A DNA stretch of 64,000 bases from Stenotrophomonas maltophilia (GCF_002205165.1 NZ_NIVS01000056.1:29390-93389); one strand, 5' to 3'. Positions 1-10,336 are shown, counted from the stretch's first letter. The notes: generated by a model not told the origin, from the sequence alone. A program made the numbers and translations.

Positions 1-1
1 G

Positions 2-184
2 CTGCTGCGCCAGCACTACCTGATGCAGTCGGCACATTGGAACTTCGATGCACTGGGCGATACTGCCCTGCTCTACGCCGCCGATGAAGGCACGCGGGAG
101 CTGCCGTATCGGCCGGGGCCAGGCCTGTTCTACGTCAATCGACCGACCGAGAGCGGTCAGCGCGCGGTGCTGGCCAACACCTGA
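2..184 (+). CDS. C-terminal end of an unrecognised protein (5' end outside window)
   Basis: An open frame enters from the left edge and runs 60 codons to a TGA. The visible tail contains AHWNFDALGD and ends RAVLANT. I do not recognise the family and no membrane segment is apparent. It converges with the DUF455 gene on the other strand and the two coding ends overlap by 28 bases, so any shared terminator would lie within coding sequence. The frame is open to the window edge with normal high-GC codon use, which is the only support that it is coding. Confidence 0.5.
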   Translation: MLRQHYLMQSAHWNFDALGDTALLYAADEGTRELPYRPGPGLFYVNRPTESGQRAVLANT

Positions 185-1017
185 CCGCGCAGCTCGGTCT
201 GTTCGATCAGCTCGGCCAGTTCTTCCTCATCGAAGCCCGCCAGCAGGCGCGCTTCGAGATTGAACGGACCATAGAGGAAGCCGCCGGCGTATTCCTTGAG
301 CAGTGCCATGAAGCGCGGGCGCGGTTCGACGTTCTCGCGCGTGCAATACCAGCGGTACCAGCGCGAACCGGCTGCCACGTGCGCAACTTCCTCGCGCAGG
401 ATGATCTCCAGCACATCGGCGGTGGCATGGTCGCCCCCGGCACGCAGCTTCACGATCATGCCCGGGGTGACATCCAGCCCGCGCGCTTCCAGTACGCGCG
501 GCACCAGTGCCATGCGGGCCAGGCCGTCATGCGCGGTCTTCTCGCACATTTCCCACAGGCCGTTGTGCGCGTCGAAATCGCCGTAGCCATAGCCGTTGGC
601 CTGCAGCCGATCATGCAGCAGCATGAAGTGGCGCGATTCGTCATCGGCCACGCTGACCCAATCGGCGTGGAAGGAGGTCGGCAGCCCGCGGAAGCGGTAG
701 ACCGCATCCCAGGCCAGGTCGATCGCATTGAGTTCGATATGCGCGATGGCGTGCACGAAGGCGGCGCGCCCTTCCACGCTGCCCAGGCCACGCCGCGGCA
801 GATCGCGCGGATGGACCAGGGTCGGCCTGGCGGGGCGGCCCGGCATCCGGATCGGCTCCGGTGCTGGTGCATCGGCCGGTGCCTTCAGGCGACCGGCGCG
901 GAACTGCACGGCGTAGTGCTGGGTCAACGCGACCTTGCGCAACGGATCCGGTTCGGCCAGGCACTGCTGCGCGGCCTGCAGCAGATCGCCGGCCGCGCTG
1001 TCCAACACATCACTCAT
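157..1017 (-). CDS. DUF455 ferritin-like family protein
   Basis: The product is 286 aa and matches the DUF455 ferritin-like family. Candidate di-metal ligands sit on separate helices: HIELNAIDLAWD around residues 93-104 (H93, E95), DDESRH at 125-130 (E127, H130), and EEVAH at 209-213 (E209/E210, H213). The family is thought to adopt a ferritin-like four-helix fold; its reaction is not established, so a metal-dependent oxidase or hydroxylase role is only inference. It is the last gene of the folC-dedD-cvpA-purF cluster, starting 9 bases after the purF stop, so it is probably cotranscribed with purF. Its 3' end overlaps the converging partial gene at the window edge. Confidence 0.85.
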   Translation of the reverse strand: MSDVLDSAAGDLLQAAQQCLAEPDPLRKVALTQHYAVQFRAGRLKAPADAPAPEPIRMPGRPARPTLVHPRDLPRRGLGSVEGRAAFVHAIAHIELNAIDLAWDAVYRFRGLPTSFHADWVSVADDESRHFMLLHDRLQANGYGYGDFDAHNGLWEMCEKTAHDGLARMALVPRVLEARGLDVTPGMIVKLRAGGDHATADVLEIILREEVAHVAAGSRWYRWYCTRENVEPRPRFMALLKEYAGGFLYGPFNLEARLLAGFDEEELAELIEQTELRGQVLASTAR

Positions 1018-1026
1018 GCCCTGTCC

Positions 1027-2493
1027 TCAGGCGCGGCGCTTGTGCTTGGCATCGTCCGAACGCAGCTGCTGGATGCGCTCGAAATAGCCCGGCTCGATCC
1101 CGGTCGGGTAGACACCGTTGAAGCACGAGGAATCGAACGACTTCAGCTCCGGGTTGCCTTCGCTCACCGCCGCTTCCATGTCCTCGATGTCCTGGTAGAT
1201 CAGCCAGTCGCAGCCCAGGTGCTTCTCGATTTCCTCAATGCTGCGGTTGTGCGCGACCAGCTCTTCGGCCGCCGGCATGTCGATGCCGTAGATGTTCGGG
1301 TAGCGTACCGGCGGCGCGGCGCTGGCCAGGTAGACCTTGCGGGCACCGGCGTCGCGCGCCATCTGCACGATCTGCTGGCTGGTGGTGCCGCGCACGATCG
1401 AGTCGTCCACCAGCAGCACCACGCGGTTGCGGAACTCCAGGTGGATCGGGTTGAGCTTGCGGCGCACCGACTTCACCCGCTCCCCCTGGCCCGGCATGAT
1501 GAAGGTGCGGCCGATGTAGCGGTTCTTGATGAAGCCTTCGCGGTACTTCACGCCGAGCGTGTTGGAGATCTCCAGCGCGGCATCGCGCGAGGTATCCGGG
1601 ATCGGAATGATGGTGTCGATGTCGTGGTCCGGGCGCAGGCGCAGGATCTTCTCGCCCAGCTTGATGCCCATGCGCATGCGCGCCTTGTGCACCGAGACGT
1701 TGTCGATCATCGAATCCGGGCGCGCGAAGTACACGTACTCGAAGATGCACGGACTGTGCTCGACCGGCTCGGCGCAGACTTCGGAGAACAGCTCGCCGCG
1801 CGCGGTGATGACCAGCGCTTCACCCGGGCGCACGTCGCGCACGCGCTGGAAACCGAGCACGTCCAGTGCGGCCGATTCGGAGGCCACGATGTATTCGTCG
1901 CCCTCGGCGTGGGCGCGCTTGCCCAGCACCAGCGGACGGATGCCATGCGGATCGCGGAAGGCCACCAGGCCCAGGCCCAGCACCACACTGATCACCGCAT
2001 AGCCGCCCTTGACCCGGCGGTGCACGGCGGCCACGGCGCGGATCGCCGCTTCCGGGGTCAGCTGGCGCTGCGCGTCCAGTTCGAAGGCGAACACGTTCAG
2101 CAGCACTTCGCTGTCCGAATCGGTGTTGACGTTGCGGCGGTCCTGCTCGAACACCTGCTGGCGCAGGGCTTCGGTATTGATCAGGTTGCCGTTGTGGGCC
2201 AGCGCGATGCCGTACGGCGAGTTCACGTAGAACGGCTGCGCCTCGTCCATGCCTTCCGAACCGGCGGTGGGATAGCGCACATGCGCGATGCCGACGCGGC
2301 CTTCCAGCGTGGACATCCGCTTGGCATCGAACACATCGCGCACCAGGCCATTGGCCTTCTGCACGCGCAGGCGGGTGCCATCGGCGGTGGCGATGCCGGC
2401 CGCGTCCTGGCCACGATGCTGGAGGACGGTCAGGCCGTCATACAACTGCCCGGCGACGTTCTGGTTGCCGACGATTCCGACGATGCCACACAT
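1027..2493 (-). CDS. purF: Amidophosphoribosyltransferase (glutamine PRPP amidotransferase)
   Basis: PurF catalyses the first committed step of de novo purine synthesis, transferring glutamine-derived ammonia to PRPP. The start chosen gives MCGIVGIVG, because Cys2 must become the N-terminal nucleophile after Met removal; an upstream in-frame start adding 10 residues would block this. The product is 488 aa. An N-terminal Ntn glutaminase domain holds HNGNL and the DSDSE region. A C-terminal phosphoribosyltransferase domain carries the PRPP loop [10 protein letters not shown] at about residues 362-371. It follows cvpA by 30 bases, the same cvpA-purF order as in E. coli. Confidence 0.97.
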   Translation of the reverse strand: MCGIVGIVGNQNVAGQLYDGLTVLQHRGQDAAGIATADGTRLRVQKANGLVRDVFDAKRMSTLEGRVGIAHVRYPTAGSEGMDEAQPFYVNSPYGIALAHNGNLINTEALRQQVFEQDRRNVNTDSDSEVLLNVFAFELDAQRQLTPEAAIRAVAAVHRRVKGGYAVISVVLGLGLVAFRDPHGIRPLVLGKRAHAEGDEYIVASESAALDVLGFQRVRDVRPGEALVITARGELFSEVCAEPVEHSPCIFEYVYFARPDSMIDNVSVHKARMRMGIKLGEKILRLRPDHDIDTIIPIPDTSRDAALEISNTLGVKYREGFIKNRYIGRTFIMPGQGERVKSVRRKLNPIHLEFRNRVVLLVDDSIVRGTTSQQIVQMARDAGARKVYLASAAPPVRYPNIYGIDMPAAEELVAHNRSIEEIEKHLGCDWLIYQDIEDMEAAVSEGNPELKSFDSSCFNGVYPTGIEPGYFERIQQLRSDDAKHKRRA

Positions 2494-2523
2494 GGTGCGA
2501 GTTCTCCGCTGGGCTGCGCCCAT

Positions 2524-3255
2524 CTACAGTGAAGGTGGCCGTGCCTGGCCGGGGGTACCGTTCCGTGCCGGAGCGGTGTCGTCCGGACGCGGGGGCGCCG
2601 GCTCGATATTGACTGGCAGTGTGGAAGCCGGCCCGCGCGCCGCAGCGTCGGCAGGTGCCCTCTCCCTCCCCTCGTCAACGGGACGCGGCCATCCGCGCCC
2701 TGCCACTACCTTGCCAAGGACGCCATTATCGCCTGTCGCGAGCGGCTTGCCCAAATCCATCGTCGGCAGTTGCGGCAGATTCACCTCCGGCAACGCCATC
2801 TCGGGCAGCTGCGCCTGCATCCAGCGCACGCCGGGCTGCAGCAGCGGCCGCACCTGCGAGGTCTGCCAGGCCGGCTCCTGCGGCAACGGTGTGAAGGCGG
2901 CCAGCATCAACAGCACGCAGCCCAGGAAAGCCCCGCGGACCAGGCCGAGCGCGCCGCCCAGCAGGCGGTCGGCACCGGTGAGACAGGTGACCTTCACGGC
3001 CGCCTTGATCAGCATGCCGATCAGGCCCACCGCGATCATCACGATCAGGAACACGCCCAGGTAGCCGGCAACGTAGTGACCGGTGCCCGGTTCCAACGGG
3101 GCGGCCCACCAGTGCGCCGCATCGTTGCCGAACAGGAATGCAGCCCAGCCGGCCAGCAGCCAGGACAGCGTGCCGACCACGATGCCGACGAAGCCGCGCA
3201 TCAGGCCCAGCAGGACCGAGGCGGCGATCAGGACCAGCAGGACGATGTCGATCAT
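2524..3255 (-). CDS. cvpA: CvpA family inner-membrane protein
   Basis: The 243 aa product has four hydrophobic segments in the first ~125 residues (about 3-20, 25-43, 62-84 and 100-121), as in the CvpA (colicin V production) family. The gene lies immediately upstream of purF as in enterobacteria. The last ~110 residues are proline and alanine rich and probably extend outside the membrane as a disordered tail, making the protein longer than E. coli CvpA (about 160 aa). The family is linked to colicin V export and envelope stress, but its biochemical role is unresolved. It is 30 bases from purF and 64 bases from the SPOR gene, consistent with one operon. Confidence 0.9.
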   Translation of the reverse strand: MIDIVLLVLIAASVLLGLMRGFVGIVVGTLSWLLAGWAAFLFGNDAAHWWAAPLEPGTGHYVAGYLGVFLIVMIAVGLIGMLIKAAVKVTCLTGADRLLGGALGLVRGAFLGCVLLMLAAFTPLPQEPAWQTSQVRPLLQPGVRWMQAQLPEMALPEVNLPQLPTMDLGKPLATGDNGVLGKVVAGRGWPRPVDEGRERAPADAAARGPASTLPVNIEPAPPRPDDTAPARNGTPGQARPPSL

Positions 3256-3319
3256 GCCGGCAGGCCGCGCGCGCGCGGCAGGCGCCGTCCAGCGGGTGCG
3301 GGGCGGCGCAGCTCAGGCA

Positions 3320-4351
3320 TCAGGGATGCGGGCGGACCATGCCGGCCACACCGACCTTGGCGGCCACCTGGGCCTTGAGGTTCTCGGCATCGGCGCGGTT
3401 GGCGACCGGCCCGACGCGGACCCGGTTGAGGGTGCCCTTGTCGGTACGGACCTGCTCCACGAAGGCACTGAAGCCTGCGGCGCGGACCTTGTCGCGCAGC
3501 GCGTTGGCTTCGGCCGCCTGGCCGAAGGCACCCAGCTGCACGGCGAAGCCGACGCTGCTGGCCGCCGGCGCGGCCGGGGCGGCCACGGGTGCAGCAGCGG
3601 CGGTGTCGGGCTTGGGGGCCGGCGCCGGCTTGGGCTCCGGCTTGGGCGCGGCCGGCTTCGGTTCTGGCTTGGCGGCCGCGACCGGCTCGGCCGGCAGCGA
3701 TTCGGTTTTCACCGTGTTGCCCGACGGCGCCGCGGCAGCACTGGAGGCCGCCGGTGCAGCCGAGGGGCTCGGTGCCGTGGCGGCCGGGGTGGCGGCAACC
3801 GCGGTATCGGCGCGGGCATCCAGGGTGATGACCTCGGCCTTGACGTCGTTGCGCACCTTCACCGCCTGCAGGCGGCCGGCTTCGGCCAGCGCACGATCAG
3901 CGTAGGGGCCGACACGCACGCGCCAGGCCTGGCGGCCATTGATGGTGGCCGGCTCGCGGAAGCCCGCCAACTGGGCGCTCTTCAGCGAGGCGATGACGCG
4001 GTCGGCATCGGCTTCGCTGGCGTAGGCGCCAAAGCTCACGGCGTAGTTGCCGGCGGCGACAGCCGGCGAGGTATCGGCCGGGGCCGGATCGGCGGCGACG
4101 GCAGCGCTGTCGGCCAGCGGCTGGGTGGTCGATGCGCCGCTCTGCAGGCCGGTGGCACCACCGGTGGGTGCGACCAGCGGCAGCTCGCGGGTTTCGAACT
4201 GGCCATCCGATGGCGCGGCCGGTGCACTGATCGGCACGTTGGCGACACCACTGTCAGGTGCGGGACCCTTGACCAGCATGGGCAGGAAAATCACGGCCAA
4301 CGCCACCAGGACGATGGCACCAATCAGTCGCTGTTTCAGAGGAGTATCCAC
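3320..4351 (-). CDS. SPOR-domain cell-division protein (DedD-like)
   Basis: The product is 343 aa. It has a single N-terminal transmembrane anchor (LIGAIVLVALAVIFLPML, about residues 9-26) followed by a long Ala/Pro/Lys linker. Two SPOR-like repeats are visible: NYAVSFGAYASEADADRV starting near residue 103, and FAVQLGAFGQAAEANALR near 267 to the C-terminus. SPOR domains bind denuded peptidoglycan at the septum. Position between folC and cvpA matches E. coli dedD, although that protein has only one SPOR domain, so the doubled domain is a difference. The linker has PKPEPKPA-type repeats, typical of a periplasmic spacer. Confidence 0.88.
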   Translation of the reverse strand: MDTPLKQRLIGAIVLVALAVIFLPMLVKGPAPDSGVANVPISAPAAPSDGQFETRELPLVAPTGGATGLQSGASTTQPLADSAAVAADPAPADTSPAVAAGNYAVSFGAYASEADADRVIASLKSAQLAGFREPATINGRQAWRVRVGPYADRALAEAGRLQAVKVRNDVKAEVITLDARADTAVAATPAATAPSPSAAPAASSAAAAPSGNTVKTESLPAEPVAAAKPEPKPAAPKPEPKPAPAPKPDTAAAAPVAAPAAPAASSVGFAVQLGAFGQAAEANALRDKVRAAGFSAFVEQVRTDKGTLNRVRVGPVANRADAENLKAQVAAKVGVAGMVRPHP

Positions 4352-4450
4352 GTGAAGGCAGGCAGGCGGCGCGGCGGAATGCCACGGCGATTATACGGGT
4401 GCGCGCGTGTGCGGCGGCTGATGCGGCTGAACGGCGCTGCAAAGCCCTCT

Positions 4451-5728
4451 TCAGACGCGGGGGTCAAGCATCTGCAGCGCCTGCGCGGCGGTGTGGAAGG
4501 AGCCGAACACCAGCACGCGGTCACCGGCCTTGGCCTGCGTCAGGGCATGCTGCAGGGCGTCCACGACGCTGGCGTGTGGCGTAGCGGCGGCGGCAGCCGT
4601 ACCGGCCAGGCGTGCCTGCAGTTCCCCGGCACTCTGGGCGCGTGCACCCTCCAGGCCGGCCAGATGCCACTGCTGGACCTGGTCGGCCAGGGCGTCGACC
4701 ACCCCGGCGGCATCCTTGTCCTGCAGCGCGGCAAACACCGCGATGGTGTCGCCGGTGACGCGACTGGCCTTCAGTGCGGTGGCCAGTTCGCGCGCGGCCT
4801 GCGGGTTGTGACCAACGTCGACCAGCACCTCCACGCCGTCGTGGTCAAAGGCCTGCAGGCGGCCGCGGATGCGCGCGGCGGCGACGCCTTCGATGAAGGC
4901 GGTGCGCGGCAGCGGACGATCCAGCGCGCGCAGCGCGGCGATCGCGGTGGCGGCATTGGCGCGTTGGATCGGGCCACGCAGCGCCGGCTGCGGCAGTTCG
5001 ATGCGGAAGCCGACGTCGCGCCAGCGCCAACGTTCGCCATCGATGGCCTCGGCAAAGAAATCACTGCCGCCCCGGATGGCATTGGCACCGACCAGGTAAG
5101 CGCGCGCGAGCACGCTCGAAGGCGGATCGATTTCGCCCAGGATGACCGGCTTCCAGCCCCGGATGATGCCGGCCTTCTCGGTGCCGATCGCTTCGCGATC
5201 CTCGCCCAGCCAGTCGCTGTGATCGATGTCCACCGTGGTGATCACCGCAACGTCGCCGTCGACGATGTTGACCGCGTCCAGGCGCCCGCCGAGGCCGACC
5301 TCCAGCACGGCCAGATCCAGACCGGCCTGCGCGAACAGCTGCAGCGCGGCCAGGGTGCCGTATTCGAAATAGGTCAGCGTGGTGTCGCCACGCGCGTCTT
5401 CGATGGCGTTGAAGGCGGCCATGAGCGCTTCATCGCTGGCGTCCTGGCCGTCGATGCGCACGCGCTCGTTGTAGCGCAGCAGGTGCGGGGAGGTATACGC
5501 GCCGACCTTCCAGCCCGCCGCACGGGCGATCGCCTCGATGAAGGCCACCGTGGAGCCCTTGCCGTTGGTGCCCCCCACCACGATGCTGCGCTCGGCCGGT
5601 GCGCCCAGCCCCATCGCCTGCACCACGGTACGCACCCGGTCCAGCCCCATGTCGATGGTGGCGGGGTGCTGCTGCTCGATGTAGCCGAGCCAATCGGAGA
5701 GGGTCTGCGGGCGGGCGATGGTGGTCAT
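4451..5728 (-). CDS. folC: Bifunctional folylpolyglutamate / dihydrofolate synthase
   Basis: FolC adds glutamate to dihydropteroate and to folates using ATP. The 425 aa length fits the family. The P-loop GGTNGKGST at about residues 47-55 and the following YTSPHLLRYNERVRIDG are diagnostic of the Mur-ligase-like fold, and AGIIRGWKP and VDVGHNPQAA lie further on. It is the first gene of the minus-strand cluster folC-dedD-cvpA-purF-DUF455. The histidine-phosphatase gene ends 51 bases upstream on the same strand. Confidence 0.95.
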   Translation of the reverse strand: MTTIARPQTLSDWLGYIEQQHPATIDMGLDRVRTVVQAMGLGAPAERSIVVGGTNGKGSTVAFIEAIARAAGWKVGAYTSPHLLRYNERVRIDGQDASDEALMAAFNAIEDARGDTTLTYFEYGTLAALQLFAQAGLDLAVLEVGLGGRLDAVNIVDGDVAVITTVDIDHSDWLGEDREAIGTEKAGIIRGWKPVILGEIDPPSSVLARAYLVGANAIRGGSDFFAEAIDGERWRWRDVGFRIELPQPALRGPIQRANAATAIAALRALDRPLPRTAFIEGVAAARIRGRLQAFDHDGVEVLVDVGHNPQAARELATALKASRVTGDTIAVFAALQDKDAAGVVDALADQVQQWHLAGLEGARAQSAGELQARLAGTAAAAATPHASVVDALQHALTQAKAGDRVLVFGSFHTAAQALQMLDPRV

Positions 5729-5779
5729 GGTCGTTGGATCGGAATCGTTGGGGCGGACGGCAGGATGGGACGCAGTGCG

Positions 5780-6424
5780 TTACAGCGCGCGGTGCTTGGC
5801 TTCGCCGAAGAACGGGGTGTGGTGGGCACAGTCGTTGAGGCGGACCAGTTCGAGCTGATCCAGGTCGGGGCCTTCGAGCAGGTTGAGGGTGGTCGGGGCC
5901 TGGCGGAAGGTCCACAGCCGCGAGATCGGCAGCCCGAGGATGCGGCACAGGATCACGCGGTTGACGGCGTCATGGGCGACCACCAGCAGGGTGTCGTGCT
6001 CGCCCAGGCCTTCGGCAGCGCGGGCCAGGCCACGCCAGCTGCGCTCGAGCACCAGCCGCAGCGATTCGCCGCCGGGCATCAGCACGGTGTCCGGCTCTTC
6101 GCGCCAGGCGCGCAGGCGGGAGGGATCCTTCTCGTGGATTTCGCTGGCCAGCAGGCCCTCCCACTCGCCGTGGGCGATTTCCTGCAGGTCCGGTTCGGTC
6201 AGCAGCATCGGGGCGCGTTCGGCACCGAGGGCGAGCTGGGCGGTGAGCTGGGCGCGCGCGAGCGGTGAGGCGACGGCGCGGGTGATGTCGACGGACTTCA
6301 GACGTTCCCCGAGTGCCTTGGCCTGGGCTTCGCCGATCGGCGACAACGGGATATCGATCTGGCCTTGGTAGCGGCCTTCGGCGTTCCACGGCGTTTCGCC
6401 GTGACGGGCAAGCAGGATGCGCAT
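5780..6424 (-). CDS. Histidine phosphatase family protein (phosphoglycerate-mutase-like)
   Basis: The chosen start gives MRILLARHGETPWNAEGRYQ, a 214 aa protein whose N-terminus is the family's RHGE catalytic motif (His8 would be the phosphorylated residue). A longer frame reaching 6502 exists, but the extra 26 residues lack family resemblance. An AAGGA is found 12 bases before the chosen ATG. A second conserved histidine lies in VVAHDAVNR. Cobalamin-pathway (CobC), GpmB-like or broad-specificity phosphatases cannot be told apart from sequence alone. It is the most upstream gene of the cluster leading into folC. Confidence 0.88.
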   Translation of the reverse strand: MRILLARHGETPWNAEGRYQGQIDIPLSPIGEAQAKALGERLKSVDITRAVASPLARAQLTAQLALGAERAPMLLTEPDLQEIAHGEWEGLLASEIHEKDPSRLRAWREEPDTVLMPGGESLRLVLERSWRGLARAAEGLGEHDTLLVVAHDAVNRVILCRILGLPISRLWTFRQAPTTLNLLEGPDLDQLELVRLNDCAHHTPFFGEAKHRAL

Positions 6425-6742
6425 GCGGACAAGGGGTCCTTGGGGGGAGGAGGTTCCGGCGTTTCGTTCACGTCCTGTGAAACCACGCCGAACAGGGATC
6501 ATACCCGGTCACGGCGGTGAAGCTGTGCGGCGCTTTGCGCTCTGAGGGCGTGCTCGTAAAGCCTGGCGCCCGACTGGTCCGCGCCGGCTGAGGCCGGGCA
6601 GCCTCTGGCAGGACGCGCCGTGAACCCATCCCTGCCCGGCGCGCTCCAGGGGGGAAAGCAAGACGCCACGCATTTGACTGTAATTCGCGCAAAAAAAACC
6701 CCGCAGATTTCGCTGCGGGGTTATCGAAACCGACGTGTCGGC
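6425..6742. other. Intergenic region with one terminator
   Basis: There are 318 bases between the histidine-phosphatase start and the S46 peptidase stop. The only clear element is the hairpin listed at 6691-6722. The promoter for the phosphatase-folC-purF cluster would be expected here, but I see no convincing -35/-10 pair. Confidence 0.5.
6691..6722 (-). terminator. Intrinsic terminator of the S46 peptidase gene
   Basis: On the minus strand the sequence CCCCGCAGCGAAATCTGCGGGG forms an 8-9 bp GC-rich stem and is followed by eight T residues. It lies 20 bases downstream of the peptidase stop codon. Confidence 0.9.
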
Positions 6743-8905
6743 TTACTTGCTGAGGTTCAGTTCTTTCAGCAACTGCGGCGCCGGCGCCACTTCCTGCATG
6801 ATCCACTGCATGTAACGGCTGTCGACGGCGATCATGCGGGTCATCACCGGATCGAACACCCAGTTCGAGCTCACCGACTCCCAGTTGCCATCGAAGGCCA
6901 GGCCGACCAGCTTGCCGTTGGCATCGAGCACCGGCGAACCGGAATTGCCGCCGGTGATGTCCAGGTTGGACAGGAAGTTCACCGGCACCGAGCCGATGCG
7001 CTTGTCTTCCAGACCGCCGTAACGCTTGGCCTTGACCGCCTCCAGCAGTGCCTTGGGCGAATCGAACGGGTCTTCGCCGGTTTCCTTCGCCGCCACCCCT
7101 TCCAGGGTGGTGAACGGGGTGTAGTTCACGCCGTCCTTGCCGTAGCCCATGACGTTGCCGAAGGTGATGCGCAGCGACAGGTTGGCGTCCGGATAGACGA
7201 ACTCGCCCTTGCTCTTCTTGTAGTCGGCCACGGCCTGCAGGTACAGCGGGCGCGACACCAGCGACTCGCCTTCGCGGGTCTTCTTCTGTTCTTCCTGCTG
7301 CAGCAGCGCCGGCATCACCGCCACCGCGTACTGGATCGCCGGATCGGTGCTGGCCTCGAAGGCAGCGCGATCGGCCTTGAACCACTTCAGGCGCTCATCC
7401 AGGCTGCCCAGCTTGGTGCCCGAGAGCTTGCCGACCAGGCCCTGCACGGCCGCCGCATCGCTGCCCGCCAGCCACTGGTTGAGCACCTCGTTGCTGCGCT
7501 GCGCGGCCGGCAGGGCCACGTACTGGCTCAGCCAGTAGGTCTGCAGCTGCTGGTCCATGCGCGGCACGTAACGGCGGTCCATCTGCTTCAGGCCGCCTTC
7601 GATCGAGGGCAGATCGCGTTCCTGGTAGCCGACTTCGCGCTCGGCATCGGCCTTGCTGCGTTCGATCGACAGGCGATACAGGGTGATCGCCGAGCCTACT
7701 GCGGACGTACTGTTGAACTGGCTGACGAACAGATCGCGCTCACGCGTGGTCTTGCTCGTGTCCAGGTGCTGGACCAGCTGCGCATGCGCAGCCAGGGCCG
7801 GCTTGCCGGCGGCGCCACGCTTCTTCAACCAGGCCAGCACGGCGGCTTCTTCGGCCTGCTTCTGACCGGCCGCGTCGATGCGCTTGAAGCCTTCCAGCTG
7901 ACCGGCGTAGTTCTTGGCCACGTTGTTCATGCTGGCCGCGGTGGCGGCGTACTTCACCTTGACGTCCGGGTCGGCCTTGCCGGCCTCGTCGATCATCTTC
8001 AGCACCGCGTTGTAGTGGCGCGCGATGGTCGGGTAGGTCCAGCTGGCGGTTTCATTGAACTCGCCGGCCAAGGCGTAGCGGTTGGTGCGGCCCGGGTAGC
8101 CGGCCACCATCACGAAGTCGTCGGCGCCCAGCGGCTGGTCGGCGAACTTCAGGAAGTGCTTGGGCTGGTAAGGCACGTTGTCGGCCGAGAAGGCGGCCGG
8201 CTTGCCGTCCTTGCCCACGTAGGCGCGGTAGAACGAGAAATCGCCGGTGTGGCGCGGCCACATCCAGTTGTCGATGTCGCCGCCGAACTTGCCGACGCTG
8301 CCGGGGGGCGCGTAGACCAGGCGCACGTCCTTGATTTCCATGTTGCGGAACAGGCGGTAGGTGTTGCCACCGGAGAAGCTGTACAGGCGGCAGCGGAAGC
8401 CGGCATCGGCTTCACAGGCGGCCGTCTGGGCCTTGTCGAAGGCGTCCAGCGCGCGGGTCCGGGCCAGCGGGTTCTTGCCGGCGGCGGCGATGGCGGCCTT
8501 GGCCTGGTCGGTGACGTCGGTGATCTGGTCCAGCACGAACACGCGGGCGTTCGGGCCGGCGCTCAGTTCGTCCTTCAGGGTCGGGGCGTTGAAGCCATCC
8601 TTGATCAGGTTCTTCTCGGCGGTCGAGTTCAGCTGGATCGCGCCATAGGCGCAGTGGTGGTTGGTGACCACCAGGCCCTGCGGGGAGACGAAGCTGGCGG
8701 TGCAGCCGCCCAAGGCCACGACCGCACCCATCGGGTCGCCGGTCAGGTTGGAGATCTGCTCCGGGGACAGCTTCAGGCCGGCCTGCTTGAGCGGGCCGGC
8801 GATTTCCGGCAGCTGCTGCGGCACCCACATGCCTTCAGCGGCATGGGCGACCTGGACCAGCCCAAGGCTGGCGACGACGGAGAAGGCAAGCAGGTTCGAG
8901 CGCAT
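6743..8905 (-). CDS. S46 family dipeptidyl peptidase (DAP BII / DPP7 type)
   Basis: This is a periplasmic or exported serine exopeptidase releasing dipeptides from N-termini. The start at 8905 gives a clear signal peptide ending near HAAEGMW and a 720 aa product; a longer open frame upstream lacks any signal and is not used. Motifs GLVVTNHHC (His84), RHTGDF (Asp222) and GGNSGSP (Ser655) match the His86, Asp224 and Ser657 triad reported for Pseudoxanthomonas DAP BII with a constant offset of two. The S1-pocket region reads FDGNWES, with Gly where acidic-specific DPP11 enzymes have Arg, so DPP7-like hydrophobic specificity is inferred. It stands alone, divergent from tdh. Confidence 0.93.
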   Translation of the reverse strand: MRSNLLAFSVVASLGLVQVAHAAEGMWVPQQLPEIAGPLKQAGLKLSPEQISNLTGDPMGAVVALGGCTASFVSPQGLVVTNHHCAYGAIQLNSTAEKNLIKDGFNAPTLKDELSAGPNARVFVLDQITDVTDQAKAAIAAAGKNPLARTRALDAFDKAQTAACEADAGFRCRLYSFSGGNTYRLFRNMEIKDVRLVYAPPGSVGKFGGDIDNWMWPRHTGDFSFYRAYVGKDGKPAAFSADNVPYQPKHFLKFADQPLGADDFVMVAGYPGRTNRYALAGEFNETASWTYPTIARHYNAVLKMIDEAGKADPDVKVKYAATAASMNNVAKNYAGQLEGFKRIDAAGQKQAEEAAVLAWLKKRGAAGKPALAAHAQLVQHLDTSKTTRERDLFVSQFNSTSAVGSAITLYRLSIERSKADAEREVGYQERDLPSIEGGLKQMDRRYVPRMDQQLQTYWLSQYVALPAAQRSNEVLNQWLAGSDAAAVQGLVGKLSGTKLGSLDERLKWFKADRAAFEASTDPAIQYAVAVMPALLQQEEQKKTREGESLVSRPLYLQAVADYKKSKGEFVYPDANLSLRITFGNVMGYGKDGVNYTPFTTLEGVAAKETGEDPFDSPKALLEAVKAKRYGGLEDKRIGSVPVNFLSNLDITGGNSGSPVLDANGKLVGLAFDGNWESVSSNWVFDPVMTRMIAVDSRYMQWIMQEVAPAPQLLKELNLSK

Positions 8906-8978
8906 TGAGCAGCCCCTGGTGAAAGAACCGCCGAGTGTAGCCCAGCCCCTGCCCCGGCCCGATCCCCGGAAGTCATGG

Positions 8979-9015
8979 GCCGGGCCATGCCGCCGTCGGC
9001 CGGGCATGGCCCGGC
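8979..9015. repeat. Perfect 12-bp inverted repeat in the S46/tdh divergent region
   Basis: GCCGGGCCATGC at 8979-8990 is the exact reverse complement of the sequence at 9004-9015, with a 13-base loop. It has no T-run on either side. It lies between the divergent peptidase and tdh genes and resembles the dispersed palindromic repeats found elsewhere in the window, but lacks the GTAG head. Confidence 0.6.
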
Positions 9016-9088
9016 GAGCGCAGCGGCGCCGTTCGAAACGCCCATCCACCCCCGCCTTTCGTTCCGCCAACGCACCCGCAGCGCAACA

Positions 9089-9115
9089 TGGGAATTCCGC
9101 GCAGCCCTCTATAAT
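9089..9115 (+). promoter_or_regulatory. Probable tdh promoter (-10 TATAAT)
   Basis: A perfect TATAAT occurs at 9110-9115, 46 bases before the tdh start. No good TTGACA is seen at 16-18 bp upstream, so the -35 is weak or activator-dependent. Confidence 0.5.
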
Positions 9116-9161
9116 CCGCGTTTTCCCCCAGACGAGTTCCACCCCGATGGCGCAGCAAACA

Positions 9162-10184
9162 ATGAAGGCCCTGGTCAAACGCGAAGCCGCCAAGGGCATC
9201 TGGCTGGAAGAGGTTCCGGTCCCCACCCCCGGCCCGAACCAGGTCCTGATCAAGCTGGAAAAGACCGCCATCTGCGGTACCGACCTGCACATCTATCTGT
9301 GGGACGAGTGGAGCCAGCGCACGATCAAGCCGGGCCTGACCATCGGCCACGAGTTCGTCGGCCGCATCGCCGAGATCGGCCCGGGCGTAACCGGCTATGA
9401 GATCGGCCAGCGCGTCTCTGCCGAAGGGCACATCGTCTGCGGCCATTGCCGCAATTGCCGCGGTGGCCGCCAGCACCTGTGCCCGAACACCGTGGGCATC
9501 GGCGTGAACGTCAACGGCGCCTTCGCCGAATACATGGTGATGCCGGCCAGCAACCTGTGGCCGATCCCCGACCAGATCCCGTCCGAGCTGGCCGCCTTCT
9601 TCGATCCGTACGGCAACGCCGCGCACTGCGCGCTGGAGTTCAACGTGATCGGCGAGGACGTTCTGATCACCGGCGCCGGCCCGATCGGCATCATCGCCGC
9701 GGGCATCTGCAAGCACATCGGTGCGCGCAACGTGGTGGTCACCGACGTCAACGATTTCCGCCTGAAGCTGGCCGCCGACATGGGCGCCACCCGCGTGGTC
9801 AACGTGTCCAACACCTCGCTCAAGGACGTGATGAAGGAGCTGCACATGGAGGGCTTCGATGTGGGCCTGGAAATGAGCGGCAACCCGCGCGCGTTCAACG
9901 ACATGCTCGACTGCATGTACCACGGCGGCAAGATCGCCATGCTCGGCATCATGCCCAAGGGCGCTGGCTGCGACTGGGACAAGATCATCTTCAAGGGCCT
10001 GACCGTGCAGGGCATCTACGGCCGCAAGATGTACGAGACCTGGTACAAGATGACCCAGCTGGTGCTGTCCGGCTTCCCGCTGGGCAAGGTGATGACCCAC
10101 CAGCTGCCGATCGATGAGTTCCAGAAGGGCTTCGACCTGATGGAACAGGGCAAGGCCGGCAAGGTGGTGTTGAGCTGGAACTGA
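9162..10184 (+). CDS. tdh: L-threonine 3-dehydrogenase
   Basis: Tdh oxidises threonine to 2-amino-3-ketobutyrate with NAD+. The start giving [14 protein letters not shown] aligns with E. coli Tdh and gives 340 aa; an in-frame ATG at 9147 would add MAQQT and cannot be excluded, as neither has a strong SD. Catalytic zinc residues lie in AICGTDLH and GHEF, and a structural zinc cluster [15 protein letters not shown] is present. The nucleotide-binding motif is GAGPIG. Its partner kbl lies 1.1 kb downstream on the same strand but an opposing torF gene separates them. Confidence 0.96.
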   Translation: MKALVKREAAKGIWLEEVPVPTPGPNQVLIKLEKTAICGTDLHIYLWDEWSQRTIKPGLTIGHEFVGRIAEIGPGVTGYEIGQRVSAEGHIVCGHCRNCRGGRQHLCPNTVGIGVNVNGAFAEYMVMPASNLWPIPDQIPSELAAFFDPYGNAAHCALEFNVIGEDVLITGAGPIGIIAAGICKHIGARNVVVTDVNDFRLKLAADMGATRVVNVSNTSLKDVMKELHMEGFDVGLEMSGNPRAFNDMLDCMYHGGKIAMLGIMPKGAGCDWDKIIFKGLTVQGIYGRKMYETWYKMTQLVLSGFPLGKVMTHQLPIDEFQKGFDLMEQGKAGKVVLSWN

Positions 10185-10306
10185 TCTGCTGTGCCTTCGG
10201 CACAGGTGATCAACGGACCATTCCACCTTCTCCCCGCGCCGTTGGCGCGCCCCCTTGAACAACAGGGGGCGGTTCTCCAGCAAGGGGCCGGTGTGAGGCC
10301 AGCATT

Positions 10307-10336
10307 GAAAAGGCGCCCATCCGGGCGCCTTTTTTG
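10307..10336. terminator. Bidirectional terminator between tdh and torF
   Basis: AAAAGGCGCCCATCCGGGCGCCTTTTTT has a 7-8 bp GC stem with a six-T run on the plus strand and AAAA on the other side, so it can serve tdh and the converging torF gene. Confidence 0.88.

Noticed and set aside
379..2532. Plus-strand open frame of 717 codons over the DUF455 and purF genes
   Set aside because: It is the antisense shadow of two well-recognised genes in GC-rich DNA; its translation is His/Arg/Gly-rich low complexity.
3083..6268. Plus-strand open frame of 1061 codons
   Set aside because: It runs antisense across cvpA, the SPOR gene, folC and the phosphatase, and has shadow-like composition with no family resemblance.
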